Shown in pieces: positions 62,686 to 64,000 of a stretch of 64,000 nt of DNA. The stretch is from the NCBI RefSeq assembly GCF_001542815.1, contig NZ_CP006992.1:5275501-5339500 (forward strand). The letters are read 5' to 3'. The notes under the pieces are model-generated. The model was not told the origin of the DNA and ran no database searches. It saw only the letters and a list, made by a program, of their open reading frames with translations. The position numbers and the translations under genes were made by a program. Within the stretch, counting starts at the first letter, position 1; the number at the start of each line of letters is the position of its first letter. The stretch is from Methylobacterium sp. AMS5. GTDB taxonomy: Bacteria > Pseudomonadota > Alphaproteobacteria > Rhizobiales > Beijerinckiaceae.

Positions 62686-64000
62686 TTGCCCAGCTTCTCA
62701 CGTAGCCTCGAGCAAGCCCTCCACCGCGCCCTGGCCCTGGCCGGAGAGCGCCGCCACGAATACGCGACCCTCGAACACCTCCTGCTCGCCCTCGTCGATG
62801 ATCAGGATGCGGCCGCGGTGATGAAGGCCTGCAACGTCGAGACCGACGTCCTGCGCCGCAATCTCATCGAGTACGTCGACACCGAACTCTCGAACTTGAC
62901 GGGCGACGGGCGCCAGGACGCCAAGCCGACCGCCGGCTTCCAGCGGGTGATCCAGCGGGCCGTGATCCACGTCCAGTCCTCGGGCCGCGAGGAGGTGACC
63001 GGAGCCAACGTGCTCGTCGCGATCTTCGCCGAGCGCGAGAGCCACGCCGCCTACTTCCTGCAAGAGCAGGACATGACCCGCTACGACGCCGTGAACTACA
63101 TCAGCCACGGCATCGCCAAGCGGCCCGGCGCGTCCGAGGCCAAGTCCGTGCGCGGCGCCGAGGAAGAGAGCGCGTCCGAGCGTCCCGGCGTCGAGGAGAG
63201 CGAAGCGCGGCCCAAGAAGAAGGGCGATGCGCTCGATGCCTACTGCGTCAACCTCAACAAGAAGGCCAGGGACGGCAAAATCGACCCGCTGATCGGACGC
63301 CATTCCGAGGTCGAGCGCACGATTCAGGTGCTCTGCCGCCGCCAGAAGAACAATCCGCTGCTGGTGGGCGACCCCGGCGTCGGCAAGACGGCCATCGCCG
63401 AAGGGCTCGCGCGCAAGATCATCCAGCACGAAGTGCCGGAAGTTCTGGCCGACGCGACGGTCTTCTCCCTCGACATGGGAACGCTGCTCGCCGGCACCCG
63501 CTACCGCGGTGACTTCGAGGAACGCCTCAAGCAGGTGATGAAGGAGATCGAGGCGCACCCCAACGCCATCATGTTCATCGACGAGATCCACACCGTGATC
63601 GGTGCGGGTGCCACCTCGGGCGGTGCGATGGATGCCTCGAACCTCTTGAAGCCCGCTCTGGCCTCCGGCGCGCTGCGCTGCATCGGCTCGACCACCTACA
63701 AGGAGTACCGCCAGTACTTCGAGAAGGATCGCGCCCTGGTGCGCCGGTTCCAGAAGATCGACGTCAACGAGCCGTCGATCCCGGACACGATCGAGATCCT
63801 CAAGGGGCTGAAGCCGTATTTCGAGGAGTTCCACAAGCTCAAGTACACCGCCGAGGCGGTGAAGGCGGCGGTGGAGTTGTCGGCGCGCTACATCAACGAC
63901 CGCAAGCTGCCCGACAAGGCGATCGACGTGATCGACGAGACCGGCGCCTCGCAAATGCTGGTGCCGGAGGCGCGCCGCAAGCGCACCATCGGCGTCAAGG
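62686..64000 (+). CDS. clpA: ClpA ATPase subunit, 3' part beyond window
   Basis: The frame [20 protein letters not shown] begins at a TTG at 62686, 22 bases after clpS. The second residue and onward match the ClpA N-domain start, so TTG is the likely start codon. The 438 codons present include the double-Clp N domain ([20 protein letters not shown]) and AAA domain 1 with Walker [19 protein letters not shown] (residues 226-243), [16 protein letters not shown], Walker [15 protein letters not shown] and the Arg finger region [16 protein letters not shown]. The window ends before the second AAA domain. ClpA unfolds substrates for ClpP. Confidence 0.93.
   Translation, partial: MPSFSRSLEQALHRALALAGERRHEYATLEHLLLALVDDQDAAAVMKACNVETDVLRRNLIEYVDTELSNLTGDGRQDAKPTAGFQRVIQRAVIHVQSSGREEVTGANVLVAIFAERESHAAYFLQEQDMTRYDAVNYISHGIAKRPGASEAKSVRGAEEESASERPGVEESEARPKKKGDALDAYCVNLNKKARDGKIDPLIGRHSEVERTIQVLCRRQKNNPLLVGDPGVGKTAIAEGLARKIIQHEVPEVLADATVFSLDMGTLLAGTRYRGDFEERLKQVMKEIEAHPNAIMFIDEIHTVIGAGATSGGAMDASNLLKPALASGALRCIGSTTYKEYRQYFEKDRALVRRFQKIDVNEPSIPDTIEILKGLKPYFEEFHKLKYTAEAVKAAVELSARYINDRKLPDKAIDVIDETGASQMLVPEARRKRTIGVK

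Overview
The window is high-GC DNA that reads as an alphaproteobacterial chromosome, most likely order Hyphomicrobiales (Rhizobiales) and probably the Methylobacterium/Methylorubrum group. I infer this from the overall gene style, a MucR-family regulator, a ruvB-ybgC-tolQRAB neighbourhood, a CIRCE-controlled groESL pair, and methylmalonyl-CoA mutase. The genus was not tested by any search. Almost everything is ordinary chromosomal housekeeping and envelope biology. I see no prophage, transposase, CRISPR array, rRNA or tRNA.

Layout. 1-5231: partial creA, a DUF2865 protein, a large Arg/Pro-rich OmpA protein and a YnfM-like MFS exporter. 5311-8567: a frameshifted VOC gene coupled to a methyltransferase, a HIT gene with an internal stop, and gltX. 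8624-12370: a four-gene efflux operon (DUF4345, FUSC, AaeX-like, HlyD). 12533-13822: a small secreted protein and a YfcG-type glutathione transferase, followed by about 850 bases without a gene. 14676-24030: the minus-strand ruvB / ybgC / tolQRAB region. It is interrupted by a soluble chemotaxis receptor, a DUF4142 gene and a frameshifted Tat-exported phosphoesterase, and it has no pal. 24456-30693: an L,D-transpeptidase, dps, a giant ADP-forming acyl-CoA synthetase/GNAT fusion and a FucA-like aldolase. 30694-34221: an AT-rich gap, a MucR regulator lacking zinc ligands, a membrane-anchored Mrr-like nuclease and a PepSY protein. 34619-40824: PBP1A, a class III cyclase, MAPEG, and an orphan ParA-like ATPase with a Lys-rich partner. 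Two copies of a palindromic repeat bracket the cyclase-to-ParA part. 40962-44887: groEL, groES, CorA and MarC. 45064-53534: a polysaccharide flippase, a lone glcE, a Pit phosphate transporter, small membrane proteins, glpD and manC. 53741-57781: methylmalonyl-CoA mutase and small membrane genes. 58264-64000: a DegP-like protease, a membrane J-protein, a SPOR-tailed D,D-carboxypeptidase, clpS and the start of clpA.

The strongest theme is the cell envelope: Tol, OmpA, PBP1A, L,D-transpeptidase, D,D-carboxypeptidase, DegP, flippase and manC. Proteostasis and stress is the second: groESL, clpSA, dps, and candidate EcfG-type promoters in front of the OmpA and DUF4142 genes. Three genes carry single-lesion damage. 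The items most worth following up are these lesions, the repeat copies that supply gene stop codons, the zinc-less MucR with its AT-rich leader, the disrupted Tol cluster and the ParA-like pair. I found no clear undescribed defence or mobile system.
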